Source: RGIG4608 sp045643885 | Lineage (GTDB): Bacteria; Bacillota; Clostridia; Oscillospirales; CAG-272 | Length of the DNA stretch: 18,333 nucleotides | Assembly: GCA_045643885.1 (NCBI GenBank) | Contig: JAZRFY010000001.1 | Coordinates: forward strand, 1 to 18,333 | Reading direction: 5' to 3' | Shown: in pieces, positions 5,360 through 12,726 of the stretch | How positions within the stretch are numbered: position 1 is the stretch's first letter | Layout: every line of letters starts with the position of its first letter | Position numbers and translations under genes: made by a program | Notes under the pieces: generated by a model | What the model was told of the DNA's origin: nothing | What the model saw: the letters and a program-made list of their open reading frames with translations, nothing else | Database searches by the model: none

Positions 5360-7766
5360 GAAAAGAGTTATTTGCATCTTGTTGCTTGTCGTTTTGTTTG
5401 TATGCCTGACAGGTGGAATCATTGGTGGCATATATTTATATAAATTATCACAAAACGAGCTTGATTTATCCCTTTTTCGTATCGACAGGGCAACGTCATA
5501 TACAAAAATATTCGTGATGAGAGGGGGAGAATGGGTTGAGTGGGAGGAGGAGAGGATACATTCCGACCGTGCATTTGAGCAAGTGAATTTCAAGGAGATC
5601 CCGAAAGATCTTATAAATGCCTTCGTTTCGATAGAGGATAAGCGTTTTTATGATCATAACGGAGTGGATATTTATCGAACTCTTGGTGCGGCAGCAAATT
5701 ATTTTATGCATTTTGGAGGCAAATTCGGAGCATCCACCATTACTCAACAGCTTATAAAGAACGTTACGGGGAATGACGAGGTCACCATTGAAAGAAAGCT
5801 TCAAGAGATAGTGTGGGCATTGGAGCTTGAAAAAACGATGAGCAAGGATGAGATTCTTGAGCTTTATTTGAACGTTATAAATCTCTCGGACGGTTGCTAT
5901 GGTGTAGGCAGTGCGTCAAGGAGATATTTTTCAAAGCATATAAGCGAGCTTTCTCTTCTGGAGTGTGTGTGCCTTGCCGCAATAACCAACAATCCAAGCT
6001 ATTATAATCCCATAAGGTATCCTGAAAACAACAAGGAAAGAAGAGATATCATAATAAGTGAGATGTATGCACAAGGGATGATAAGCTATGAGAAATATCT
6101 TGAAAATTACGGACGGGATATCGTTCTTGCTCCCGACGATAGTGTCGTTGTGTCAAGTGTGCATTCCTGGTACGTTGATATGGTAATTGAAGACGTGATA
6201 GATGACCTTATTAAAGAGAAAAGTATAACAAGAGGTGAGGCAAGTGCCCTCGTTTTTGGAGGAGGACTTGAAATATACGTCCAAATCGATTTGGAGATAC
6301 AAGAAATAATGGAGGATTATTATGAAAGCTCATCTAATTTCATTTCGGGTGAGGGGGCGCAAAGCTCTATGATAATAATCGATTCAGAAAGTGGTGACGT
6401 GCTTGGCGTGGTCGGTGCGATAGGTGAAAAAACGGCCAATAGAGTGCAAAGCTATGCCACGGATACTCTTCGACCTCCCGGCTCTACCATAAAGCCATTA
6501 TCGGTCTATGCTCCTGCACTTGAGAGGGGGATTATCACCTATGCAAGCGTTTATGATGACACTCCGTATGAGTTTATAAAAAGTGGCGGCTCATATTCTC
6601 CGTGGCCAAGAAATGCAAACGGAATATACCACGGTCTTTCAACTATGAGCTATGCGATGGCAAACTCCACAAACACCATTCCACTTAAGATTCTTGACGA
6701 GCTTGGTCTTTCGCATTCTTTCTATTTTCTTTATGATTATTTGCACCTTGAGGAACTTGTTTTACAGGGAAAGGACGCAAACGGATACTCCATTACTGAT
6801 ATGGATTATGCCGCACTTGCTCTTGGACAGTTGAATTACGGTGTCACCCTGCGCGATATGACTGCCGCCTATAGCATTTTTGCATCGAACGGCAATTATC
6901 ATGCTCCAAGGTCATATTCTCTTGTAAAGGATTCACGCGGTAATATTGTTTTGAAAAAAGAGGCAACGAGTGAGCGCGTTATAAGTGATGGAAACGCCGA
7001 GATAATGACAAAGCTTTTGCAAGACGTAGTCTACGGTGGTACGGCAGACGCCTTGAGTGTAAAAAACAGAGTGGCACTTGCTGCAAAAACAGGAACAACG
7101 CAGGATAACAAGGATAGATGGTGCATTTCGTATACCCCCTCGCTCATATGTGGGGTGTGGTACGGATATGAATATCCCAAGGAGATACCGAGAGCAGAGA
7201 AGGATCACTTTCTTTCAGCTATGAATACTGTACTGACTAAAATCTATTCGCAGGACGTACGGAGCGCATATAAGGACAGAAAATTTGAATCGAGCGCGCA
7301 CCTTATAGTTGCAGATTATTGTATGGATTCGGGCTTAAAGCCGACTGACGCTTGTGCAAATGATGCAAGAGGCTCACGAGTAAAGCAGGGATATTTTGTA
7401 AAGGGAAGTGAGCCTGACTCCTATTGCGACAGGCATATTTTAGTCGAATACGATTTCATATGCGGTGGCATTGCAACTGTTTTCACTCCATCCTCTCATA
7501 TAAAAAGCGTTGGAATGATAAGCATAGAAAGGGAATTTCCAATTCCAATACTGATAAGTGATGCACAGTATGTGTATATGGATTTGCCCGAAGATACGTT
7601 ACCCTCAATTAATGAAAACGAGCCGTTTTATGCTATCTTGGAGGATGAGCGCAAAAAATATTTTGGTCAAAGCACCACAAAGGCGCCGTTTAACAGACTT
7701 TCCACAGCGCATTTTTCATACTCCGATATTGTTTTTAATTGTGATATATTAAGAAAACGGAATTAA
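5358..7766 (+). CDS. Class A penicillin-binding protein (bifunctional)
   Basis: 802 residues. One N-terminal membrane helix (about 4-28); GT51 glycosyltransferase domain with the catalytic Glu in IEDKRFYDHNG (E93) and GASTITQQLIKN (124-135); then a transpeptidase domain with SxxK at S376 (PPGSTIKP), SxN at S437-T438-N439, and KTGT at 577-580. It polymerises lipid II glycan strands and cross-links stem peptides outside the membrane. A tail of about 170 residues with several Cys follows the KTG motif. The start is TTG with AGGGGG eight bases upstream; no convincing sigma-A promoter was found directly upstream, and the start lies within a 10-base dyad. It could be a growth or a sporulation PBP; the sequence alone does not decide. 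Confidence 0.95.
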   Translation: MKRVICILLLVVLFVCLTGGIIGGIYLYKLSQNELDLSLFRIDRATSYTKIFVMRGGEWVEWEEERIHSDRAFEQVNFKEIPKDLINAFVSIEDKRFYDHNGVDIYRTLGAAANYFMHFGGKFGASTITQQLIKNVTGNDEVTIERKLQEIVWALELEKTMSKDEILELYLNVINLSDGCYGVGSASRRYFSKHISELSLLECVCLAAITNNPSYYNPIRYPENNKERRDIIISEMYAQGMISYEKYLENYGRDIVLAPDDSVVVSSVHSWYVDMVIEDVIDDLIKEKSITRGEASALVFGGGLEIYVQIDLEIQEIMEDYYESSSNFISGEGAQSSMIIIDSESGDVLGVVGAIGEKTANRVQSYATDTLRPPGSTIKPLSVYAPALERGIITYASVYDDTPYEFIKSGGSYSPWPRNANGIYHGLSTMSYAMANSTNTIPLKILDELGLSHSFYFLYDYLHLEELVLQGKDANGYSITDMDYAALALGQLNYGVTLRDMTAAYSIFASNGNYHAPRSYSLVKDSRGNIVLKKEATSERVISDGNAEIMTKLLQDVVYGGTADALSVKNRVALAAKTGTTQDNKDRWCISYTPSLICGVWYGYEYPKEIPRAEKDHFLSAMNTVLTKIYSQDVRSAYKDRKFESSAHLIVADYCMDSGLKPTDACANDARGSRVKQGYFVKGSEPDSYCDRHILVEYDFICGGIATVFTPSSHIKSVGMISIEREFPIPILISDAQYVYMDLPEDTLPSINENEPFYAILEDERKKYFGQSTTKAPFNRLSTAHFSYSDIVFNCDILRKRN

Positions 7767-7817
7767 TTTTTATTTAGCTTCATAAATTTGAGTAAAACCG
7801 AATTTATGGAGCTTTTT

Positions 7818-8345
7818 ATGTCCGAGTATAGAAGAAAAACGTTTATAGAAAATATCAAGTGCGAGTGCTACAGAGTGAATAAAGCTTATTTGATAGGCAT
7901 TCCGCTTATACTGATTTTACTTGCTGCCTTCACAAGGTGGGTAAGTGGCTCACCAATACCCACCTTGCATTATATTGGTGCTAAGGAGATAGTTTTGCCC
8001 GTGTGGCTTATGGTGTTGCTTTTTTGCGTGTTTTACGTTATAGCAGGACTTGAGCTGGGCTTTTCACTTGGAAATAGGTTTTGCCCCTTTACTGAGAGAA
8101 AATATCAGGGAGCTATGTGGTTTTGCATATGCATGGCAATAGGTTTTGCCTGGTACCCTATATTCTTTTGTGCAAGACTTTTTCTTGTGTCACTGATTGC
8201 GAGTGCACTTTGTTTGTTTTCGGCAATATGTGCCACGATATGCTTTGCACAAGTATCCTCGATATCGTTTTCTCTTGCCATCGTCTATGACGCGTGGCTT
8301 TTATACCTTTTGTTTTTAAACATGCAAATATTCTTTGCTATATAG
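7818..8345 (+). CDS. TspO/MBR-like five-helix membrane protein
   Basis: 175 residues when started at ATG 7818, which has GGAG at 7808-7811; the frame is open from a TTG at 7788, but that codon has no ribosome binding site. About five hydrophobic spans (roughly 24-40, 58-82, 98-118, 122-143, 150-173), as in TspO/MBR (tryptophan-rich sensory) proteins. Family-like traits are LPVW before helix 2, the FAWYPIFF segment like the conserved W-S/P-x-x-FF stretch, and YDAWLLYLLFLNMQI near the end, like the family's final W-x-x-x-x-x-LN. It has fewer Trp than classical TspO, so it is a divergent member if the call is right. TspO proteins bind porphyrins and related ligands. Spaced 51 bases after the PBP and followed by a terminator. 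Confidence 0.62.
   Translation: MSEYRRKTFIENIKCECYRVNKAYLIGIPLILILLAAFTRWVSGSPIPTLHYIGAKEIVLPVWLMVLLFCVFYVIAGLELGFSLGNRFCPFTERKYQGAMWFCICMAIGFAWYPIFFCARLFLVSLIASALCLFSAICATICFAQVSSISFSLAIVYDAWLLYLLFLNMQIFFAI
7933..7967. repeat. Stem-loop inside the TspO-like gene
   Basis: CAAGGTGGGTA (7933-7943) and its exact complement TACCCACCTTG (7957-7967), 11 bp, with a 13-base middle that can add a GTG/CAC pair. It lies wholly within the coding sequence, between the first and second hydrophobic spans. Could be chance or a relic of a small insertion. Confidence 0.55.
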
Positions 8346-8360
8346 TAAGGATAAAAAATT

Positions 8361-8390
8361 AAAGCCAAATGCATTGCATTTGGCTTTTTT
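8361..8390. terminator. Bidirectional terminator between TspO-like gene and 8398 gene
   Basis: AAAGCCAAATGCA / TGCATTTGGCTTT around one base, giving a long stem, followed by T6 on the plus strand and by a T-rich run on the minus strand. It lies between convergent genes. Confidence 0.9.
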
Positions 8391-8397
8391 GATTGAA

Positions 8398-8685
8398 TTA
8401 TTTTGCTAAAAGCTCGCGCTCAAGCCAAACAAGACCGAGGGAGAACGCGTCGTAAAGACCGTTTTTGTCACCCTGCTTGAGAATCTTATTGGGGTCATTT
8501 GAGTCGATTATCTGAATCAAGATTTTATCGGGAAGGTCCTCGCCGCTTTCCTCGTCCTTCTTATAGGACATGATTTCAAGAAGCAAGAAGCACTTTTCTG
8601 TCTTGTCTCCATAGCAGATTGTGTTGCCCTCACGAACGAGGGGCTTATCTTTATATTCCAAATATTTTCCTTCTACAAGTTCCAT
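8398..8685 (-). CDS. Conserved-looking 95-residue protein, unknown
   Basis: A soluble, acidic 95-residue protein that I cannot assign to a named family. It starts MELVEGKYLEYKDKPLVREG, has a beta-rich N-terminal half with a CYGDKTEKCFLLLEI stretch, an acidic loop (KKDEESGEDLPDK, about 43-54), and a helical C-terminus (YDAFSLGLVWLERELL). No membrane segment or catalytic motif is visible. It has AGGAGG upstream of its ATG, its own promoter (8718-8746) starting right at the 3' edge of rpe, and a terminator (8361-8390), so it forms an independent unit. Codon use and length look like a real gene. Confidence 0.82.
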   Translation of the reverse strand: MELVEGKYLEYKDKPLVREGNTICYGDKTEKCFLLLEIMSYKKDEESGEDLPDKILIQIIDSNDPNKILKQGDKNGLYDAFSLGLVWLERELLAK

Positions 8686-8717
8686 ATTCTATTCCTCCTA
8701 AATTAATTAACTAAATA

Positions 8718-8746
8718 AGTATAACACAAAAAAGCTTATAAGTCAA
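8718..8746 (-). promoter_or_regulatory. Promoter of the 95-residue protein gene
   Basis: On the minus strand: TTGACT (8746-8741), 17-base spacer, TATACT (8723-8718). It begins four bases past the rpe stop. Confidence 0.82.
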
Positions 8747-8749
8747 GTA

Positions 8750-9421
8750 CTAACGCTTTTTTGCAGTAAGCTCGGCATCGCGCATTTTTTTGATAACCTT
8801 GCTCGGTGTTTTGGACTTGAAGATTGCAGAACCTGCAACGATTACGTTTGCTCCTGCTTCGACTGCAAGGTGAGCGTTGTTTTCGTTGATGCCACCGTCA
8901 ACCTCGATATCAACCTTTATTCCGTTTTCATCGCAATATTTTTTGATTTGTCTGACCTTTTCGATGGTTTCGGGAATCATTGCCTGACCTCCAAAGCCGG
9001 GCTCTACCGTCATAACGAGGATCATATCCACCATGTTCAAAAAGGGAATAACCACGTCATAGGGAGTATTTGGGGAGATGGCAAGTCCCACCTTCATATT
9101 ATTATAGCTCTTTATTTTCAAGATAGCGTCCTTAGGTCTTGACGTGCTTTCATAGTGAATGGTGATGAGATCTGCTCCTGCCTTAACAAAGCTCTCTATG
9201 TATCTTTGGGGATTCTTTATCATAAGATGAACGTCAAAAAAGAGCTTGGTCTTTTTTCTTATGCACTCGATAACGGGTGCTCCAAAGCTGATATTGGGAA
9301 CGAATGCTCCGTCCATAACGTCAAGATGGAGATAGTCTGCTCCTGCAATTTTAACCTTTTCTATATCCTTTTCAAGATTTGAAAAATCCGCGGCAAGAAG
9401 CGAAGGTGCGATATATATCAT
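8750..9421 (-). CDS. rpe: Ribulose-phosphate 3-epimerase
   Basis: A 223-residue TIM-barrel enzyme interconverting ribulose 5-phosphate and xylulose 5-phosphate in the cytoplasm. Signature residues are visible: APSLLAADF at 5-13, LHLDVMDGAFVPNISFG at 31-47 with metal-site H32 and catalytic D34, DVHLMI at 63-68 with H65, MTVEPGFGGQ, and the second catalytic Asp in VDGGIN. AAAGGAG lies six bases before the ATG. It is the last gene of a minus-strand run headed by the ABC exporter, separated from ispF by 154 bases with two inverted repeats. No confident promoter of its own was found. Together with rpiB in the same run it covers both isomerisations of ribulose 5-phosphate. Confidence 0.97.
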   Translation of the reverse strand: MIYIAPSLLAADFSNLEKDIEKVKIAGADYLHLDVMDGAFVPNISFGAPVIECIRKKTKLFFDVHLMIKNPQRYIESFVKAGADLITIHYESTSRPKDAILKIKSYNNMKVGLAISPNTPYDVVIPFLNMVDMILVMTVEPGFGGQAMIPETIEKVRQIKKYCDENGIKVDIEVDGGINENNAHLAVEAGANVIVAGSAIFKSKTPSKVIKKMRDAELTAKKR

Positions 9422-9455
9422 GGTGATCTCCTTTCGTTTGCTATAATTTTTGAAT

Positions 9456-9487
9456 TTTTATGTCGATTGAGAAAAATCAACATAAAA
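9456..9487. repeat. Inverted repeat upstream of rpe
   Basis: TTTTATGTCGATT (9456-9468) and AATCAACATAAAA (9475-9487): 13-bp arms with one mismatch, which becomes a G-U pair in the minus-strand transcript; 6-base loop. No T-run follows on the rpe-coding strand, so it is not an ordinary terminator. It begins about 35 bases before the rpe start and could be an operator or mRNA stem. Confidence 0.55.
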
Positions 9488-9502
9488 TAGATAGTGAAAA
9501 TC

Positions 9503-9576
9503 AGCGCTTTCTATGTTTGAGATGGATATTATAAAGCTTTGGACGTTTGCATTTTGTCCTCACTCATAAAAGCGCT
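9503..9576. repeat. Inverted repeat spanning the ispF stop
   Basis: Left arm AGCGCTTTCTATG (9503-9515), right arm CATAAAAGCGCT (9565-9576). The arms pair over 12 bases with one bulged base; the right arm includes the first base of the ispF stop codon. The 49 bases between them hold a smaller GGAC/GTCC hairpin and an isolated TATAAT on the minus strand (9533-9528) without a recognisable -35. Could be a processing or stability element between ispF and rpe. Confidence 0.5.
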
Positions 9577-10055
9577 TAATTGTTATATACAAGGCATACT
9601 GCGTGAGCGGCTATGCCTTTTTCTTCTCCTGTAAATCCGAGCTTTTCCTCGGTGGTTGCCTTAACGCTTACTTGATCGATGTCAAGCTCGAGCGCTCGTG
9701 CGATATTAAGCCTCATCTGTGGTATGAAGGGAGCGAGCTTTGGGGCTTGTGCAAGTACGGTTGAATCAACGTTGCTGATCTCATAGCCTGCGTTTTTAAC
9801 AAGCTCTCTTACACATGCAAGAAGAAGGAGTGAATCTGCACCCTCATACTGCTTATCGGTGTCGGGAAAATGCTTTCCAATATCACCAAGAGCGCAAGCT
9901 CCGAGCAAGGCGTCGCTTATCGCGTGAAGAAGCACGTCAGCATCGGAATGACCGAGAAGCCCTAAATGATGGGGAATATTAACTCCACCAATAATGAGGT
10001 CTCTCTCCTCTACAAGTCTATGCACGTCATATCCGTGACCTATTCTGAAGCTCAT
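9576..10055 (-). CDS. ispF: 2-C-methyl-D-erythritol 2,4-cyclodiphosphate synthase
   Basis: A 159-residue protein of exactly the family's length, forming a trimer in the cytoplasm. It converts CDP-methylerythritol 2-phosphate to the cyclic diphosphate with release of CMP, the fifth MEP-pathway step. Metal ligands D8 and H10 are in GHGYDVHR and the third His in LGLLGHSDADVL. The loop KATTEEKLGFTG that binds the cytidine/diphosphate is intact. Its ATG overlaps the ispD stop (ATGA), with GGGAGG inside the end of ispD, so the two are translationally coupled. Confidence 0.97.
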   Translation of the reverse strand: MSFRIGHGYDVHRLVEERDLIIGGVNIPHHLGLLGHSDADVLLHAISDALLGACALGDIGKHFPDTDKQYEGADSLLLLACVRELVKNAGYEISNVDSTVLAQAPKLAPFIPQMRLNIARALELDIDQVSVKATTEEKLGFTGEEKGIAAHAVCLVYNN

Positions 10056-10816
10056 ATATTTTCCTCCCTTGCTTTGATTATTGCAAGTGCAAGTGGAATA
10101 TCGTCGGGCGTGGTGATTTTAAGATTGTTTCTTCCACATTCAACAAGCTTGATACTGCAACCGAGATTTTCAACGATGGAATTGTCGTCGGTAACCACAA
10201 GTCCGTCGGCATCTGCCTTTTTAAGAGCCAATTCGTATATCTCGCGCTTGAATACCTGGGGAGTTTGCGCAAGCCATACGTGGTCGCGATTAGCTGATGA
10301 ATCGATAAGAAGATTTTTGCCGTTTGATATTTTTACTGAATCGATAGCTTTGGTTGCCGCAGTGGCAGAGCCTACCTTGTATGCGGCAGAGCATACCTTT
10401 TCAATTTGAGATGGGGTGATAAGGCAGCGTGCACCGTCGTGAATGGCAACGAATTTTGTATTCTTGCTTATTGCTGCAAATCCGTTTCTGACGGATTCCT
10501 GACGAGTTTTTCCGCCGCTTACAAGACGAACGAGCTTTCTGAATTTATAGAGCTTTTGGAACTCCTGATAGAGATAAAACTCATCTTCCTTTGCAACAAC
10601 GATGATTTCGTTGATATATTCGCAAGCGTCGAATGCCATTATAGTGCGTGCAACAACGGGAATGTTGTCAAGGAGCATCATTTGCTTTGAAATGCCCTCA
10701 CCCATTCTTGTGGAGCTACCCGATGCCACGATGATAGCCGTGGTGGGCTCGATTCTATCCTTAACGCCCGCGATAGCACGAACTGTGTCGGTTATTTTGT
10801 GTAAGATACTGCCCAT
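10052..10816 (-). CDS. ispD: 2-C-methyl-D-erythritol 4-phosphate cytidylyltransferase
   Basis: 254 residues. Transfers CMP from CTP to methylerythritol 4-phosphate (third MEP step). The nucleotide-binding loop is IIVASGSSTRMG (28-39) followed by SKQ (43-45), close to the Firmicute form of the AAGxGxRMG motif. Further along are SGGKTRQESVRNG, HDGAR, LAQTPQVFK and TDDNSIVE, all typical of IspD. About 25 residues precede the usual domain start; the extension looks amphipathic and no internal ATG with a ribosome binding site offers a shorter form, while AAAGGAG supports the ATG at 10816. It lies 21 bases after rpiB and overlaps ispF by 4 bases. Confidence 0.96.
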   Translation of the reverse strand: MGSILHKITDTVRAIAGVKDRIEPTTAIIVASGSSTRMGEGISKQMMLLDNIPVVARTIMAFDACEYINEIIVVAKEDEFYLYQEFQKLYKFRKLVRLVSGGKTRQESVRNGFAAISKNTKFVAIHDGARCLITPSQIEKVCSAAYKVGSATAATKAIDSVKISNGKNLLIDSSANRDHVWLAQTPQVFKREIYELALKKADADGLVVTDDNSIVENLGCSIKLVECGRNNLKITTPDDIPLALAIIKAREENI

Positions 10817-10837
10817 AGGGACTCCTTTCTTAAAAAA

Positions 10838-11290
10838 TCAAAGTGATTTTCCTTTTTCTATATCTTCGATAAGGGATAATCTTTTTATATGTCTGTCGCC
10901 CTCAAATTCCGCATTAACAAATTCGTTAACAAGGTCGAGAGTAAGTCCTGCACCGAGAACTCTTGCGCCAAGGCAAAGAACGTTTGCATTGTTGTGAAGT
11001 CTTGTGAGTCTTGCTGAGAAGGTGTCACTGCAGCAAGCGGCACGAATGCCCTTGTGCTTGTTGGCCGCCATGCTCATACCGATTCCCGTTCCACAAACGA
11101 GAATGCCAAGATCTGCTTCATTGTTCTGAAGCTTTTGACAAAGCTTGCTCGCAAAAATGGGATAATCACAGCTGTCGGATGAATTTGTTCCAACGTCGAT
11201 TGCTTCAAATCCACAGGACTCAAGGTGCGCCTTGATTATGTTTTTAAGCTCATATCCGCCGTGATCTGCTCCAAGTACAATCTTTTTCAT
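10838..11290 (-). CDS. rpiB: Ribose-5-phosphate isomerase B
   Basis: A 150-residue RpiB/LacAB-type isomerase interconverting ribose 5-phosphate and ribulose 5-phosphate. Diagnostic residues are DHGGYELK (9-16), the catalytic Cys66 in LVCGTGIGMSMAANK, and the SARLTRLHNNANVLCLGAR segment with the active-site His99. Starts 3 bases after the tsaB stop, with AAGGAA upstream. The same operon contains rpe, so both enzymes acting on ribulose 5-phosphate are made together. The allose-phosphate isomerase function known for some RpiB cannot be excluded, but the context favours the pentose role. Confidence 0.96.
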   Translation of the reverse strand: MKKIVLGADHGGYELKNIIKAHLESCGFEAIDVGTNSSDSCDYPIFASKLCQKLQNNEADLGILVCGTGIGMSMAANKHKGIRAACCSDTFSARLTRLHNNANVLCLGARVLGAGLTLDLVNEFVNAEFEGDRHIKRLSLIEDIEKGKSL

Positions 11291-11293
11291 GAT

Positions 11294-12010
11294 TTATTCC
11301 TTACCTTTCTTTTCTGCTTCAATCTTTTCAAGTCTTTCGCGTTCTGCCTGTGATGCGCGAAGGTATATGGGAGAAAGCTCGATATCCGTTGTCAAAAGCT
11401 CCTGCTTTGCCACATCGAGCGCACAAAGTGCAACTGAATATGCACTCTGGTACTGATGGATAAGGGGAGTGTTTTCAGTATGAGTTTTAGTGAAATTGTT
11501 TTTTGCTATATCGTATCCGTCACCGCAAAGGAATACCTTCTTGTCATTATGGCTTGAAAGCTCTTCATCAAGATCGAAAACGGATATAAGTCTGTCCTCG
11601 CAAAGGCGTGTGATTTTTCCGTTTTCACAAAGGAAGAGCGCGTTATAGAGCTGATTTCTTCTTGCATTCATTACAGGGCATATAATGCCGTTTGCATATT
11701 CAAGATTGCGAGCCAACGCCTCAAGACTTGAAACGGGAGCACAGGGCTTATTCTTGTTAAAGGCAATGCCCTTGATTGTTGCCGCGCCTATCCTTACACC
11801 TGTAAATGAACCGGGACCTGCCGAGCAAGCAAAGAGATTGATGTCGTCAACCGTGAGTCCAAGCACCTTTAAGGATGCCTCGATCATCGGAAGAAGCGTT
11901 TCACTATGTGTATTGCCGTTGTTTATTGAAAACTGTGAGAGCAGCTTTTCGTTATCGGTGATTGCGACGGTAGAAACTATCGCAGTTGAGTCAAGAGATA
12001 AAATTTTCAT
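11294..12010 (-). CDS. tsaB: tRNA t6A synthesis protein TsaB
   Basis: A 238-residue ASKHA-fold protein. With TsaD, TsaE and TsaC/TsaC2 it puts threonylcarbamoyl on A37 of tRNAs reading ANN codons; TsaB is the non-catalytic dimer partner of TsaD. The start MKILSLDST and the conserved CSAGPGSFTGVRIG (62-75) with following IKGIAF are diagnostic, and it lacks the metal-binding HxxxH of TsaD. The C-terminus is rich in Glu/Lys. AAGGAG precedes the ATG. tsaE is just upstream; rimI and tsaD, frequent neighbours, are absent here, rpiB occupying that place. Confidence 0.96.
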   Translation of the reverse strand: MKILSLDSTAIVSTVAITDNEKLLSQFSINNGNTHSETLLPMIEASLKVLGLTVDDINLFACSAGPGSFTGVRIGAATIKGIAFNKNKPCAPVSSLEALARNLEYANGIICPVMNARRNQLYNALFLCENGKITRLCEDRLISVFDLDEELSSHNDKKVFLCGDGYDIAKNNFTKTHTENTPLIHQYQSAYSVALCALDVAKQELLTTDIELSPIYLRASQAERERLEKIEAEKKGKE

Positions 12011-12042
12011 ATTGATCTCCTTAGTTTGTTTTGATTAAGTGG

Positions 12043-12495
12043 TTATACTAAATTGATTTTGATCAATCTCTCGTCGGGAGTGTCAAGATTTGTTTTTATA
12101 ATTTCTATTTTGATATGCTCGTCGGGAATTGCATATGGAATATTTTCGCTCCACTCAACAAGGCAAATAGAGCCGTCGTCAAGATAGTCGTAATATCCTA
12201 TTGAATAGAGATCGTCCTCATCGGTGATTCGGTACATATCAAAATGGAAAACTCTTCTTCCAAGCTTTGATGGATATTCATTGACAAGGGCGAAGGTGGG
12301 TGAACGTACGAGTGCGTTGGGTGAAAAGAGCTTTGCAAAGCCACGGACAAGCGCAGTCTTGCCAACTCCCAAATCACCGTAGAGCGCGATGAATGAGGGA
12401 AGAGAAGCATCATTCAATAAAAGCTCTGCCATCTCATAGCCCACCTTTTCGGTCTCTTCGGGCGAATGTGTTATAATTTCCTTTAAAAGTGCCAT
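12043..12495 (-). CDS. tsaE: tRNA t6A synthesis ATPase TsaE
   Basis: A 150-residue P-loop ATPase that drives the TsaBD cycle. Walker A GDLGVGKT (40-47), the family motif SPTFALVNEY (65-74), HFDMYR (84-89), and LVEWSENIP (112-120) are all present. Its ATG is 1 base after the stop of the DUF896 gene and it has only a weak upstream AAAAAGAA, so translation is probably coupled to the upstream gene. 32 bases separate it from tsaB. Confidence 0.96.
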   Translation of the reverse strand: MALLKEIITHSPEETEKVGYEMAELLLNDASLPSFIALYGDLGVGKTALVRGFAKLFSPNALVRSPTFALVNEYPSKLGRRVFHFDMYRITDEDDLYSIGYYDYLDDGSICLVEWSENIPYAIPDEHIKIEIIKTNLDTPDERLIKINLV

Positions 12496-12496
12496 A

Positions 12497-12709
12497 TTAA
12501 TTCTTTTTTGCTATCTCGGTGAACTTTTTCTTTGTTCCATCGGGGTACTGAACTACTGTGCTTTCGAGCTGAGCGCCGAATGACGCGCGAATTTCGGCAA
12601 CGTACTCCATTCTGAGTGCGTGCTGTTCTGCCTTTTCTTCTTCTGTGAGCTCACGAACCTTTTGCTCATGAGCGTAATATTTTATTTTGTCAAGCTTTGA
12701 TCTTTCCAT
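12497..12709 (-). CDS. DUF896 (YnzC-like) small protein
   Basis: 70 residues, mostly helical and highly charged. The segment ELTEEEKAEQHALRMEYVAEIRASFGAQLEST matches the DUF896/UPF0291 family (B. subtilis YnzC), a two-helix cytoplasmic protein of unclear function; the C-terminus has a QYPDGTKKKF extension comparable to the family's D-x-D-G tail. GGAG lies upstream. It sits 17 bases after the ABC gene and 1 base before tsaE, so it is inside the operon and may couple tsaE translation. Confidence 0.85.
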   Translation of the reverse strand: MERSKLDKIKYYAHEQKVRELTEEEKAEQHALRMEYVAEIRASFGAQLESTVVQYPDGTKKKFTEIAKKN

Positions 12710-12726
12710 TTTAACTCCAAATAGAT

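Noticed and set aside
9528..9533. rpe promoter at the isolated TATAAT
   Set aside because: No -35 or extended -10 accompanies it, so independent transcription of rpe is unsupported.
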